This document shows, piece by piece, positions 1-10,909 of a stretch of 64,000 nucleotides of DNA. The notes beneath the pieces were generated by a model, which was not told the DNA's origin, did not search any database, and saw nothing but the letters and a program-made list of their open reading frames with translations. The first letter of the stretch is position 1; each line of letters begins with the position of its first letter. Origin of the DNA: Sphaerulina vaccinii (taxonomy: Eukaryota; Ascomycota; Dothideomycetes; Mycosphaerellales; Mycosphaerellaceae); assembly GCA_022570795.1 (NCBI GenBank), contig JAKUDP010000004.1, positions 2,451,434-2,515,433 of the forward strand. The letters are read 5' to 3'. The translations under genes were made by a program, and so were the position numbers.

Positions 1-424
1 TCTCCTTCCTTTTGCTTCGCGATCATCTCAGGTAGGAACTTTGGGTGATGAGAGAAATCTGCATCCATGATAATGACATAGTTGCCTTGCGCGAATTGTA
101 GACCGTGGACGTAAGCTGTTCCGAGGCCGAGTTTGCCTGTGCGGGTTTTGAGGATGATGCGTTCTTGGGATTTGGTGTTGTAGGCTTTGATGAGTTGTTT
201 GGCGACGTCTTGGGTTCCGTCGGGGGAGCCGTCGTCGATTATTATGACTTCCCAGTCGAGGGAGCTGTGAAGTTGTTAGGATGTGTATGTTGTTGGAGGG
301 ATATGGATATGGATGCAGCTTACTTCTCGGTGAAAGTCTTGTTGAGCAGCCAGACGATGATGGGCAGGTTCTTGCGCTCGTTGAAGGTGGGCAGAAGCAC
401 AGAGTACTTGTTCTTGACGGCCAT
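1..424 (-). CDS. DPM1: Dolichol-phosphate mannosyltransferase, 5' part (runs off the window)
   Basis: Transfers mannose from GDP-mannose to dolichol phosphate on the cytosolic face of the ER, giving the donor for N-glycans, O-mannosylation and GPI anchors. Two exons are visible: 424..324 and 264..1, joined by a GTAAGC...CAG intron (323..265). The protein begins MAVKNKYSVLLPTFNERKN and continues with the family-2 glycosyltransferase signatures IIIDDGSPDGT, LGTAYVHG and IIMDADFSHHPKF. The last contains the DxD-type metal and nucleotide-sugar site. About 121 residues are present of the roughly 240 usual for the single-domain soluble form, so the C-terminal half lies left of base 1. The ATG is fixed by alignment of the N-terminus to the family. 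Identification is from motif recall and is very secure. Confidence 0.93.
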
Positions 425-1110
425 TGTTGCTGCTGTGAGAAGGTGAGAGTGATAAAAAGAGTGTCAATAGTTGGTGTTGAAGTGCTTGAAGTGTAACGCG
501 ACTTGAGGTACAAGCTGGCCTCTCCACCTTCACCTTCAGGGGTCATTTATTTAGACTTCGACCACTGATGGGCTTCATCCTTCTCTCCTTCAGCTGCCAT
601 CAAACGTCTATTTCTCGACTCATCGCATGCGTACATATGTCTTGTCCGATTGATGTGGCAGACGCCATCAACATGACCACCACTGAGCATCTGGCCATGC
701 CTTTCTCACACCAGAAATTCAGCTTCCTCAAACGAAGATATACGCACGGGAGGCGACATATACTCGACAATGTTCTTAAGACTTGCATGCACGGAGAAGC
801 TCTCGATACGCGAGAATGGCAGCCCTCAAAATTCGACCTCCAAGAAGCTGCAATGATGAGGCTTCCCACGTGGAGAAGTTCCCCTACATAAGTGCTCGAG
901 CATGAACGGCATGAGCTACACTCCAGATGCTCCTTCACAGCAGTGTCGAAGTTGGTCATGCGGGTCCTGTATACTTCTTTCTCTGTCTTCTTCTGTCTTC
1001 ATCCTGAGCACCTTAGACTAACTACACGCCGCCCACCTCATTGATTCTAGACTGCGAACACTATCCCTACAGCACAACTGAGCAGACGACTCACCTCCGT
1101 CGAAACAGAC
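425..1110. other. Divergent intergenic region
   Basis: This lies between the minus-strand DPM1 start and a plus-strand gene starting at 1111, so it should hold two promoters. Open frames of about 110 codons occur on both strands (568-891 plus, 600-959 minus), but neither has recognisable protein features and they overlap antisense, so I treat them as chance. A pyrimidine-rich stretch (CTTTCTCTGTCTTCTTCTGT, about 978-997) precedes the plus-strand gene and resembles a fungal core promoter CT tract. Confidence 0.5.
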
Positions 1111-3251
1111 ATGTTCCGCAACTTGTCTGGCTCTAACACGCCGCCTCTCAACACAACGACCCTAAGACGGCGCTCGCAGGCTCGTCAGGATCTCCCATAT
1201 CAGCACAATGGGCTCTTCGACTGTCCATTTTCTGGGCTTGGCGAAGTTGATGGAGCACTTGATCTGAGCATGCATCATCCTATTGCGCCTTCCAGTGAGT
1301 AAAGACCTGACTTTGCATGCGGACATGACTCTCATATTCCACAGACAACCGCTTCTCTGCTTTGGCAACGCCGCCACCGACTCTGCCTCGAGACCGAGAG
1401 TACTATGCTTCTGGCCACCATCGCCGCTCAAGGAACAGCAGAGGGACCAGAGAAGCAAAGAAACGTCGCGACATGAGACGCAACAGAAGGAAGTTCGCTG
1501 CTCAACTGTTGGACGAGCAGCTGTCTCGAGACATTGATAAGGCTTTGTCCAACGTCAACAGCAACTTCCCTCCTGTGCCGACAATTGCTGCACCGCCAGA
1601 CCCACCAAAGGCCAGTATCACGTTCACATGGCCCTCGTGGAGTGAGTGCCCTCCCACACCACCACAGCTGCCACCTCTCGACTTTGGCAATCTTGACTTT
1701 GGCGAGTTCCCGTGCATCACGCCGGGGAAGCAGCGTCTGCCACTGACGCCGCCTGCCAAGCTTACTGATGTTCCATACTGGTGTCCCTATATCCCTTCCC
1801 TGATGCAGACTGGAGCAGGCTGGACTGGAGACATGCCAAGGTTCACCGACCTGTCGAGTCTTTCAGAGCGTGAGGAGCCTCCGAAGTACGACTCACTGCA
1901 ACTCAGACCTGACAAAGGAAAGTCGCCAGTCATGCCGAAGAAGCAGTCTCGATTCTTTCCTACCTTGACCACATCAGTCTCGGCGCCAGTCGTCAAGCTT
2001 CCACCCACACAATGCAAGCTGCACCGCACAGAACAGGAGGTGCAGGACTCGATGCGCTACGCCTCGTGGGAAGATACCGAAAGCACCACGCCTCCACAAT
2101 ACTTCGATCAGCACGTTCCGCACGTCGGTGCAAGCACGAGCGCGGCTGCACAATACGCCATCTCTGACATGTGGCCGGAGACTGTCCTCAGCGCGCCAGC
2201 TCCGTACTTCAATCAGAACATCCCGCACGTTGATCAAAGCCCGAAAGCGGCGTCCAATTTCGAACAAAGCCAGGAAAGTGCCGAAGACACCTCACAGCCT
2301 TTGTCGTCGTCCAGGCTTGCATCGGCAGCGAACTTGTGGCGGATCCTGAATGAGGATAGAATTCTTCCCGACGAACGAGTCATGGAAACCAGGCGTGAAG
2401 TACAGCGTGAGATCCATAACCTCAGATCAAGCTGGGACGATTCCGAAGACTCAGGTGGAGTGCCCATCTACCAGTCAGAATATCAACCACCCATTGCAGA
2501 GCTCGACAGTACGGAGATCCCATACGTTCATCTCAACAGTCTCACTGGCCACTCGAACGAGACTGCAGAGTACCATACTCCCGCAGAGTTCGACCCCGTG
2601 CTCTATCTGGCTGATTTCTTCGCCACTCCACGATCGATCACTCCCGCCTGCGAGATGAACGCCACTCCTTCCGGTTACACACCCTCCTCGCCGTTCCTAC
2701 ACAAGCTCGAAGCGGGTGAGTTGTCAACTGCCAACATGGACCGTTCCAAGGCTCGACCAGAGATCAGCGATGAGATGAAGCAGTCCGAAGAACATTTCAA
2801 CAGCGAGCAGGAGCTGTTCAAGCCAGAGAAAGTCCTGCTTCCCGTGAGCCGACCACGCACTCCATGCGACCTAGCTACCTTCCTGGCCATGGGTCACGTC
2901 GAGAATTGCTGGTGCCGTGACTGCAATGAACTTCCGGAGCTGATCGAGAAAGAAGAGCTTCAGAGTGACAACGATGACGATTGGTTGGAGTGGTCTACTT
3001 TGGGAGACGAGACTGACGAAGATGACAAGCGTGCACCGCAGACAGCGACAGTCACTGATGTCTCGGATGAGGACGACTGCTTTCCATGTGCGAGTGCTCC
3101 TGAATGGGATGAACTGTATCCTTACACATCAGGTTCACAGCAGGAGGCTGACAGGGACTTCCAAGAGAGTCGAGAGTTCCTCGGTTACTACGACGATGGA
3201 GCTGCCTTTGCTCAGGACAATGAGTACGAGGGATGGTGGACTGGTTGCTGA
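1111..3251 (+). CDS. Hypothetical acidic, largely disordered protein
   Basis: I do not recognise this gene. The best model is two exons, 1111..1294 and 1345..3251, with a GTGAGT...ACAG intron of 50 nt. The phases match exactly and give 696 residues. Without the intron the long frame has no ATG start, only an internal TTG near 1362. The protein begins MFRNLSGSNTPP, has a basic stretch around residues 80-110 (RRSRN, KKRRDMRRNRRK), then a long low-complexity region rich in Pro, Ser, Thr, Glu and Asp. Near the C-terminus there is a Cys cluster, CWCRDC, followed by acidic runs (DNDDD, DETDEDD). No transmembrane segment or signal peptide is apparent. The basic N-terminal part followed by disorder would suit a nuclear or scaffold protein, but that is only inference. 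The coding status rests on the length of the frame and the clean splice. Confidence 0.7.
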
Positions 3252-4086
3252 AGACCTGCTTGACAGCGACATGTGAAGGATACAAAACATTGTTGGCGCT
3301 TGCGACGATGACGGAGTAATGTATGGCTTGGACGCAGGGACTCTTGGGTGCAGTAATGTTGGCGTTCTCTTCTCCTTCACGCTCTGTTGATGCATCTCTT
3401 TTGGTAGGCTGAATAGCATTGGGTTCCTACTGCAAGTGCTTCATCGCACGTAGTCACAGGAAGAAGCATTCCATTGTACCAGAGAGCTTGCTGCTCTGAC
3501 TGACGCACAAGTGCAGGCTGCAGCGGGCTGGCACAAGACACAGGAGGCAGACAACATACAAGAATTTTCTTCGAGCTGTCAAGCCTCCCAAGCTACTGCA
3601 CCTCTCCGGATGTATCAACACGCAGCTGAGAACCAGAGCCTACCATCTATGGACTAACATGCTGTCGCATGGCATGCCCTACAAGCATGGGCGACAGATC
3701 GGCAAAGACTGACCTAAGCGAAAGGCCGCCATATCTTGGCGACCATAAGCTGGACGAATGAGCTTGCCAGGCAAGCGAAAGCGAAGCCACCTTATTCAGA
3801 TCAGGAACATATGGCTTGTTTCGAACCAATGATCAGCTGATGAGCGGTATAGACTGTTTTGTTAGGCAGTCTTGTGGTGGAGGCGCAATGTGGTACCTAG
3901 AGCGGGTAGGATTGCACTGCTTGTTGGATCGCCCTTTGAGATGGCTTGCGGCTGAGAATCAACAAGTATATGAGGAGACATGCCCTCCTCTGTGATTAAA
4001 AGTAGACTTGATCATCAGCTGAAATCGAAGCAGTACAAACAAGACACCCCAGAGCAACTTCAGCATTCCCTCGAAGCTTAGCAATC
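3252..4086. other. Intergenic region
   Basis: About 830 bases lie between two plus-strand genes. Short frames of up to 94 codons on the minus strand (3052-3419) are antisense shadows of the upstream gene's 3' end. I see no RNA gene or repeat. The last 100 bases (for example ACAAACAAGACACC near 4035) look like the 5' untranslated leader of the GPI protein gene at 4087. Confidence 0.4.
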
Positions 4087-4767
4087 ATGCACCCAACACT
4101 CTACCTTCTCCCTCTACTCCTCACCCTCACCAACGCGACTCTACTCAAGAAAGGAACTACCGGACTCTCCATCAACAACAACAACCTCCTCTTCATTCGC
4201 CAATCTGGAGTTTGCACAACAGGCAAAGCCTGCGGCGATGGCTGCGTCCGCTTCACAGACTCTTGCTGCGGCACAGACGGTTCTTCCTGCCCTTCAGGCA
4301 CTTACTGTGTCGGAACACTAGGTTGCTGCGATAATGGCGAAATCTGCTCGAATGAAGTCAGCAATGAGTGTGCGGGCGATCTTGTGGAATGTGATGATGG
4401 GACTTGTGTTGCGCCGGGTGAGAGCTGTACAGGTGGTAGTGGAAGTTTGAGTTCGACTTCTTCTTCGAGGGCTGTATCGAGCGTTGCTGCTGTCACGACT
4501 TCCACTGGTGCGGCGGCTGCGGCTCCAGTGACGGCAACTTCTGAGGTTGAGGAGTCTTCTTCTTCGTCTTCTACGAGGAGTACCACGACAAGGACTACTT
4601 CTGTTACTACGCCTACTGTGGCTTCGGGTGGATCTGGTTCGCAGCAGACGACTGCTGCTGCTGCTGGTGGCGGTGGAGCAAGTGGCGCAGGCAAAGCTTT
4701 TGACATGGCATGGATTGGTGGAGGATTGTTCGCCTTGATGGGCTATGCGGCTGTTCGGGTGTACTGA
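4087..4767 (+). CDS. GPI-anchored cysteine-rich cell-surface protein
   Basis: A 226-residue protein with the complete architecture of a fungal GPI-anchored surface protein. It has an N-terminal signal peptide (MHPTLYLLPLLLTLTNA). A compact Cys-rich module follows at about residues 43-115, with regularly spaced cysteines (CTTGKACGDGC, SCCGTDGSSC, GCCDNGEIC, CDDGTC). Next is a Ser/Thr/Ala-rich stalk suited to O-mannosylation (about 118-200) and a C-terminal hydrophobic tail (FDMAWIGGGLFALMGYAAV). The omega site is probably in the small-residue run GGGGASGAG just before the tail. It should reach the plasma membrane or cell wall. The Cys module resembles those of many uncharacterised ascomycete surface proteins. 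I cannot assign a specific function. Single exon, with the ATG at the signal peptide. Confidence 0.8.
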   Translation: MHPTLYLLPLLLTLTNATLLKKGTTGLSINNNNLLFIRQSGVCTTGKACGDGCVRFTDSCCGTDGSSCPSGTYCVGTLGCCDNGEICSNEVSNECAGDLVECDDGTCVAPGESCTGGSGSLSSTSSSRAVSSVAAVTTSTGAAAAAPVTATSEVEESSSSSSTRSTTTRTTSVTTPTVASGGSGSQQTTAAAAGGGGASGAGKAFDMAWIGGGLFALMGYAAVRVY

Positions 4768-4948
4768 GAATTGAGCGTTGGATCATGTTGATGCGGGTCT
4801 TCTAATGGCACGCTCGGAGAGAAGACTAAAGATCTAAAGTTCTCATTGACATCGTAAGGGTATCCTAAATCAGCAAATATGTAATTACAATTTGTACAGC
4901 TCACAAACTTCATGCATCCTTTCATGCAGTAACATCATCCAAAGTTCA

Positions 4949-7048
4949 TCAGAACAGCATGCTCGCTTCCAATCTCCTCTCCACTCTGTGTCCATTGATA
5001 CCCATCTCTACAGGCTGCGCGATATCATCAAACTCAGCCAAAGCATTAGGGCCTACATCCGGCTCAAGCTGATATTCGATCTTGGAACCCATAGCACCAA
5101 GGTAAGACCCAATGGTATGAGTCGCTTTCAGCTCATACTCGTCCTCAACCACAACATTAAAGGAAGGCTGTTGTCGGCTCTCTCTGACACGAACTTGAGC
5201 TTGGATCTGATTGACTCGCAAGTTCCGCTCGTATCGTCCTGAAGTGTGTTCGTGGAGATATTCGAGGTCTTGAGTTGTGAGCTTTTCTCGTGGGATGGGT
5301 CGGCAGAGTTGCTGGATGAGGCCGTCGTAGTCGCACGGGACTTTCGCTGAGTGCAGTCGTGGGAACTTCTTGTCTGAGATGGCGGCGGCGAGGTAGGATA
5401 GAGCTGAGCCGGGAATTAGGCAATCCCAGTGCAGGTGTTGAAGGCTTGGCGATGAGAAATTTATGGTACGACCATGGAGGCCGGTGTTCGCTAGAGGTTC
5501 TGGACAAGTCTCTTGTAGGAGGGCGAAGCGCTTCAGACGTGTGAGATGAGACAGCAGCGTCTGTATGGTCTGCAGAGATCCTAGTTCGAGCCCAACTAGC
5601 GTGAGGCGTTCCAATGAAAGCGCCAGACGCGAAAAGGCCATTTGTTCCACGCCCTGATCTGTTAGGCCGGACAAGCATTCCAGACGTAGAGACTTGACAG
5701 GCGGCAGTGTCAAAAGAGAAGTGTCACGGAAGTCTGAGCGATGGAGGCCGAAGAGCGCGAGATGCTTCAGTGCTGGTAGCCTTTGCAGCACAGCCGAAAC
5801 CGTGCCAATGCCGAGATCGACACCAGGATCCGCAGCTATGGCCATTGTCTCCAAGTTGACCCAATCGTCGTGGCAGAAGATGAAGTGCTCTAGTCCAGGT
5901 AGAGCCCTTGTGGAATCCAGACTCCAAGCATGCGATTTGAGCCTGATGCGGCTCGCAAGTGCCTCCAGGACTGGTGTTGTGGACTCTGTAGCAGGTAGAG
6001 CAAATCCACTCAGCTGCTCTAGATTGTAGCATTCGCGAATGATGAGTTGTAATGAGTCCAAGGCAGAGTCCTTCCTGAATGGCGCGAATGCTTCAGCATC
6101 CAGTTCTTGTGCCAGTTCTGCTCCCACTCTTATATGATGCACAAAGAAGCCTAGTCCAGATGTCTTGCGCAGCAAATCAACCAGAATCTTCAGTCTGCTC
6201 TTCGGCTGCCTTGTTGAGAACCTCTTCTTCGTGGAGGCTTTGTTCGTTGGCAGCCAGAGATCGCGAAAGAGATGCTCTCTTGCAATGTGCTGCCACTTCT
6301 TGTCCACAAGACATAACGACCGCAGATCTTTGCGCAATGCTAGCACATCTACGGTGCCTTGCTCACTGTGCACTGCTTCGAGATTGTCCAGAACACATTG
6401 ATAGATCTCCCTAGGCAATTGCACGAAGATCTTTCGTGGCTGATTTGATATCCGATCTATGCTTCGCGACCATCTCGATCCTGGTCGTCCTCGGTCTAGC
6501 TCCCAGGGTGTCCTGGTCAAGGTGGGTGGAGTACTAAACTCAAAGCTCCCAGCTTTCTTCTCTTTTGTGCTCGGTGGCCACGTTTGACTCTTCTTATGAC
6601 CTTGAGGTTCGAGAGAGGTCGTTCGTTCGGGTATCGCAGGTGGCAGCGCTCTCTGCTCCATAGTTGGGATGCGCTTGGGCTGTGGACGTCGCTGCGCGCT
6701 GGGCATATCGGTCGTAACGTGATACTGGACGAACTTGGTCTTCGCAGGTCTGTAAGGCAAGACCTCCTCTTGTTCTGACTGTGTGGATCGGACACTCGAT
6801 GCGCTTGAGAATCGCGAGAACAGCCCTCTTATCGTCGATGCACTGCTCTTCGTGCTGGTTGCCTGACTCCTCACACTCGGTGTATGGCTGATGACACTAG
6901 GAGCGAAATCTCGCGTGACAGTCGGAGGTAGACTCTGTACGCTCTGTGCCTGACTTGTAATCGTGGAAGCCAGACTCTTGACGCTCGGCGTTCGCTGCGG
7001 TCTCGAGAAGTTGACATAGCGTCTTGCTGCCCCATCTTCGGTTGCCAT
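4949..7048 (-). CDS. F-box-like protein with leucine-rich C-terminal part
   Basis: A 699-residue single-exon protein. The longer frame starts at a GTG (7066), and the first true ATG is at 7048 (MATEDGAARRYV). The first 200 residues are Ser/Thr/Gln/Pro-rich and probably disordered (SVKSLASTITSQAQS). An F-box-like segment begins near residue 215: QLPREIYQCVLDNLE, then LRSLCLVDKKWQHIAREHLF. The remainder has loosely repeating Leu-rich units (LPALKHLALFGLH, LRLECLSGLTDQGV, LERLTLVGLELG) that suggest a degenerate LRR substrate-binding domain. F-box proteins recruit targets to SCF ubiquitin ligases. The target cannot be inferred here. It is convergent with the GPI protein gene, with 181 bases between the two stop codons. 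Confidence 0.7.
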   Translation of the reverse strand: MATEDGAARRYVNFSRPQRTPSVKSLASTITSQAQSVQSLPPTVTRDFAPSVISHTPSVRSQATSTKSSASTIRGLFSRFSSASSVRSTQSEQEEVLPYRPAKTKFVQYHVTTDMPSAQRRPQPKRIPTMEQRALPPAIPERTTSLEPQGHKKSQTWPPSTKEKKAGSFEFSTPPTLTRTPWELDRGRPGSRWSRSIDRISNQPRKIFVQLPREIYQCVLDNLEAVHSEQGTVDVLALRKDLRSLCLVDKKWQHIAREHLFRDLWLPTNKASTKKRFSTRQPKSRLKILVDLLRKTSGLGFFVHHIRVGAELAQELDAEAFAPFRKDSALDSLQLIIRECYNLEQLSGFALPATESTTPVLEALASRIRLKSHAWSLDSTRALPGLEHFIFCHDDWVNLETMAIAADPGVDLGIGTVSAVLQRLPALKHLALFGLHRSDFRDTSLLTLPPVKSLRLECLSGLTDQGVEQMAFSRLALSLERLTLVGLELGSLQTIQTLLSHLTRLKRFALLQETCPEPLANTGLHGRTINFSSPSLQHLHWDCLIPGSALSYLAAAISDKKFPRLHSAKVPCDYDGLIQQLCRPIPREKLTTQDLEYLHEHTSGRYERNLRVNQIQAQVRVRESRQQPSFNVVVEDEYELKATHTIGSYLGAMGSKIEYQLEPDVGPNALAEFDDIAQPVEMGINGHRVERRLEASMLF

Positions 7049-8259
7049 ATTGCGCAAGAAGCTCACTCCCTGCTATTGCGTTCTCCCCGAGAGCTATGGC
7101 TGCGGGTGCGAGCTCAAATAGATTAAAATGTCCAACTCTTGCAACAACCCAACCACTTCTTGCATACAGATGTCCAATGGAAGCCGTACGCGAGTCGGCA
7201 GTTCTATACAGGACACAAAAGGGACGAGGAAGGGGTTGTCCTTACGAGGCTGTCATCTGCATTGACTGCCAATAGCCTAGCCAACGCCTCCCTCTGCTGG
7301 AGTCCATGCGGAGATGCCTTAGCTCCTGTTGAGCTGGCGGGCATCGCGCAAGCCATCGTCCGTCGTGTGCTGCGATAGGTGGTAGAGATCGCCACTTTCG
7401 ACTTTGCCCTTTGCTGGTACGAAAGTCTATTACCTTGCACGCGACTCGCGCAAATTCGCATATCCTACCCTTACGCGTACAGCCAATGGTTGTCAACATA
7501 CTGCGGCATTTGCATTGACTCCTCTGAGCACCAGACTATGTCTCCAGGATAAGAAGTCCATGTGCTCGCCATTGTGCTGCCGAGCAGTCAACAGCTCCCG
7601 TGTTTCTTTGCTCATCAGCTGGGTGGCTGGACGCCATCGCGTCTGCAGAGGGATCCGAGTGGAGGGCTTCGAGCGGGTTGGCACATGTGCTGATCACTCT
7701 CGCGTCCTTCGGCGATCCTCTGGCAAACGACATCTCCCTCCATCAAAGATCAGGCCGGAGATGAAGACGACGACGACTTTGATGCTGACTATGGATCAGA
7801 CAGGACTTGACAAACAGTCCACGAGAACCAGGATGAGCATGGTAGAAAGTCTCATACCGAAACCTCAAATTCCAGAATGGCTGTCAGCCTGTCATCTTGC
7901 CCTAGAGGCACGTGGATGTAAACTAACATTGGAGATCCCCTCGGACAACCACTTCGATCATTTCGCGATATCCATGATAGAGATGAGGTGAGGCAAGAGG
8001 GGAGTGTTGAGCGATAAAAAGACGAAATCATATCGTCTGCTTTCATGAAGTCGTCCGTAGACTGACTGACCTATCTAGCCCTGCGCCTACGCAAATGTGG
8101 TCGCTATGCTCGCGATGCAGAAACCGGAAACCTCCAAGAACGCCTTTCAGATGCAAGTCGTGAATGATAATCAAAAGCTCATGGCTGTACAATTTTGATG
8201 TCAGGAACCGAGTCCTGCAATGGTCCAAGAGAACGAACGCTTTCCGTACTGGACGTTGC
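7049..8259. other. Long intergenic region with no convincing gene
   Basis: About 1.2 kb lies upstream of the F-box-like gene (minus) and downstream of the HAD hydrolase stop (minus). The largest plus-strand frame (7404-7991, 195 codons) has no family features. A different frame near 7755-7810 encodes an acidic stretch (GDEDDDDFDADYG) that looks more protein-like but is short and ends at a TGA. A small spliced gene cannot be excluded. I see no tRNA or repeat. Confidence 0.4.
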
Positions 8260-9792
8260 CTATTCGATAGCAGCAGCAGCGGCCTCCATCTTCAGTGGGT
8301 TGACATCGTCATCAGACCATTTGCACTTGAAGTCTGGTCCGAGTTCCTTCTTAAGAGCGGTTGTCACGGCCTCGTATACGTTCTTGAAGACGCCGAAGTT
8401 GGCTGGGTTGTTCTCGTCGTTGTCGCCACCCTGGAAGACACCGGTGCGGACAAGGCATGTGTTCCAACCGTAAAGGTTCTGGAGAGAAAGTCAGCATACA
8501 TTCAATATCCACAAGTTCGGAAAAGAGTAACTTACACCACCAACGATATCCGAGGCTGGGTTGTCACCGATCATGTAGATGTTCTTTGGCAACTTCTCCT
8601 CGTTGTGGATTGTCTCCATCCAGCTGGAGATAACCTCATCTGCGTACTTGTACGTGGCCAATTCTGGCTTGCCATACACGACACGCTCAAGGTCCTCTCC
8701 GGTGAGAGCCTTGTACATAGCTTCCAGGCCAATACGGAAAGCACCTTGCGACATTCTTGGGTATGGGTGCTCAGTTGGGCACAGCAAATCACCTTGCGAG
8801 AAGTAGATTGGGATGCGCTGCGAGACTGGATCCTTGGCGCGTGTGTAGAAGAGACCGTTCTCGGACTGCAGCAGGTCCATGATGATCTGCATGTCTGTTG
8901 CGTAGTCGCGGGAGTCGGAGAAGACCATGATAGCCTCGATGCGTGTTTTTGTGAAGTCCCGTGGGCGAGATGTCGCACGCTCTTCGTCGGTGAACACTCT
9001 GTAAGGAGCGATTGTTGGGTCCGAGGCGATGATATCGTTAGGCACGACGATATCTTGGAAGCCATACTGCTCTGCCACCTCACGGCACTTGTATCCTTCT
9101 CCACCAACAACCAGGACGGTCTTGTAGTACTCGGCAAGAGCAGACATTGGAGTGTGTGACTGAATGAATTGCTCGGTGCTGATTGGGTTGTGCAGGATCT
9201 TGGACAGCTGGTCTACACGTGCTTGCTCAGGCTTACCAGAGCCGTTTGTGAGGAAGATGTGTGGGATCTTAATTCCAAGCTCGTTGTCGCCGTTGAGGAT
9301 CTCCAGAACCCGCTGGCCCTCTGGGATGAGTCTGTCTCCGTGGACGAGAACACCATCGATATCGAACACGAAAGCCATATCCTTGGCTGCTGCCACCTTC
9401 TGCTGAGACATGTCCTGTACTTGACCGGCCAGAATCTCACGAGTAGGCTGGATAGGCGGCATACCCGGTCGTTGTGGTCGGCCATCTGCGTATGCAACAG
9501 AAGAAAGTCGTGATTGACGCTTCGATCGTGGAATAGGAAGGGAAGCACCGAAAGAGTTGCGGGATCCTCGTCGATCCTTTTGAGATGGTGATAGAGACAG
9601 TTGGTGCATGTATGGTGCGGCATCAGCAATGCTGCTTCTCGTGGCTGGCACCTCTACGGCACCGAAGCTTCCTCTTGCTCCTCGGCCATGTTGACCAACG
9701 CCCTCTTCTGGTGCTAGGAAGTCGGTCGTGCTCTGAGTGTTGTTGGCTGGAGCTGCCTCCGCGGCAAAGTCCTTGTCGTCGAAACCAGGCAT
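8260..9792 (-). CDS. HAD-superfamily hydrolase, CECR5/HDHD5 type (subfamily IIA)
   Basis: Two exons, 9792..8536 and 8478..8260, joined by a GTAAGT...CCAG intron (8535..8479), give 491 residues. The last exon restores the expected C-terminus (NLYGWNTCLVRTGVFQGG) and ends in an Ala-rich tail. HAD motif I is at about residues 143-149 (FDIDGVLV, nucleophile Asp144, acid/base Asp146). Motif II is the Thr of FLTNGSG, and motif IV is GDNPASDI. The substrate-side region carries YGKPELATYKYA. The first 130 residues are disordered and Ser/Arg-rich and could include a mitochondrial targeting segment, as proposed for fungal homologues (yeast YKR070W type). Family members are phosphatase-like proteins, some annotated as phosphatidyl synthases, with no firmly established substrate. 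The start ATG is the first in frame. Confidence 0.88.
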
Positions 9793-10909
9793 GATTGTAG
9801 TGTTGATGATTGTAAGTATATCTTGAGCTGATGGTGACGAAGAGGCTAAGGCTCAAACTTGTGGATATAGATGTAGTAGGTATGAGGAGATCTAGGAAGG
9901 TGTAACAGGAAAAAAGGTGGTCCTCGTCCAGGGTACCTTCTGCTTATATTCGAAGCACGATCCGAGATGAGCAGGAGCAACAGCTGTTCAGTCAGTTTCG
10001 ACCCATTGCCGCCAGCAAGCGCTTTGCGAGCTTTTCGTCAGTTCAGTCTCAACGCAATCCCCTTGCAAAGCACTGCTACGTCGTGTTGCTGGTGAAAGAA
10101 CTCCACCATCCTGCGGCAACGATGTCATAGTTCTCCATCACCTATTCTCGTGCCCGAGATAAGACGACATGCCGCCATGCAAACCATCAGCTCCTAATTG
10201 TGGAACATATCCAGCAGCCAAACCACTGGCGAAGTAGCAACTTCGGTGCCTCCCTGCAATCGCTGTAAAGAGAATCGACTTGCGTCGCCAAGATTGCAAA
10301 GCTTCTCGCAACGCGACCAATGAACGGTACGTACTGAACTTTCATATGCTGCTGTCTGTTGCAGGAAGTGGATCGACGGGATGAGGTTAGAAACCACCAT
10401 CCACGTCCAGCGTATCCAACGTGTTGCAGATGCTGCTAGTGCAGATGCGGACCGAAAGCATTCAGGGTCCTTCACTGGATCCGCCTGCAGGTCTTTCTTC
10501 GGCGTCAGATAGAACTGACATCACTGATAGTATCGTCCATGGATTGTTGCGACTGATTTTTGCGCATGTATCCACAAATGCGCGACCTTTGTGACGGCCA
10601 ATGTCGGAAGCGGTGGTGATGGTTGTGATGACATGACGTCGACTCTGTCAACAGATTAGACGCGGCGGTAGGGTATCGCGCCGAATGCGTGAAAAGTCTG
10701 AGGATGGCGATTGAACAATATCAGACCGGAGAGGCAGCGAAGACGACTGAAGGTAGCATTGTCGAAGACCATCTTGCAGTTCAGTATCGTTCTTGCCAAG
10801 ACTCAGCTTCTGATTTTACAAAGTGAGCTTAATTCGACAACAATAAACTCTTCTTCAGAAATCAACATCTTTGGAAAGCAACCACAAAACATCAGTAACA
10901 CCATCCATC
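9793..10909. promoter_or_regulatory. Divergent promoter region, HAD hydrolase / aldo-keto reductase
   Basis: About 1.1 kb separates two divergently transcribed genes. No convincing open frame is present on either strand. A CCCCT core that could act as a stress-response element occurs near 10052 (ATCCCCTTG). This is a short motif and weak evidence. The region directly upstream of 10910 is A/C-rich (CATCAGTAACACCATCCATC), as in fungal leaders, and supports that ATG. Confidence 0.35.

Noticed and set aside
105..446. Plus-strand frame of 113 codons opposite DPM1
   Set aside because: Antisense to a clearly conserved gene. No features of its own.
568..959. Two overlapping frames of 107 and 119 codons between DPM1 and the next gene
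   Set aside because: Mutually antisense, no motif, signal peptide or splice support. Probably chance.
7404..7991. 195-codon plus-strand frame
   Set aside because: Amino-acid composition looks random, and better-looking peptides lie in other frames of the same DNA. No family match from memory.
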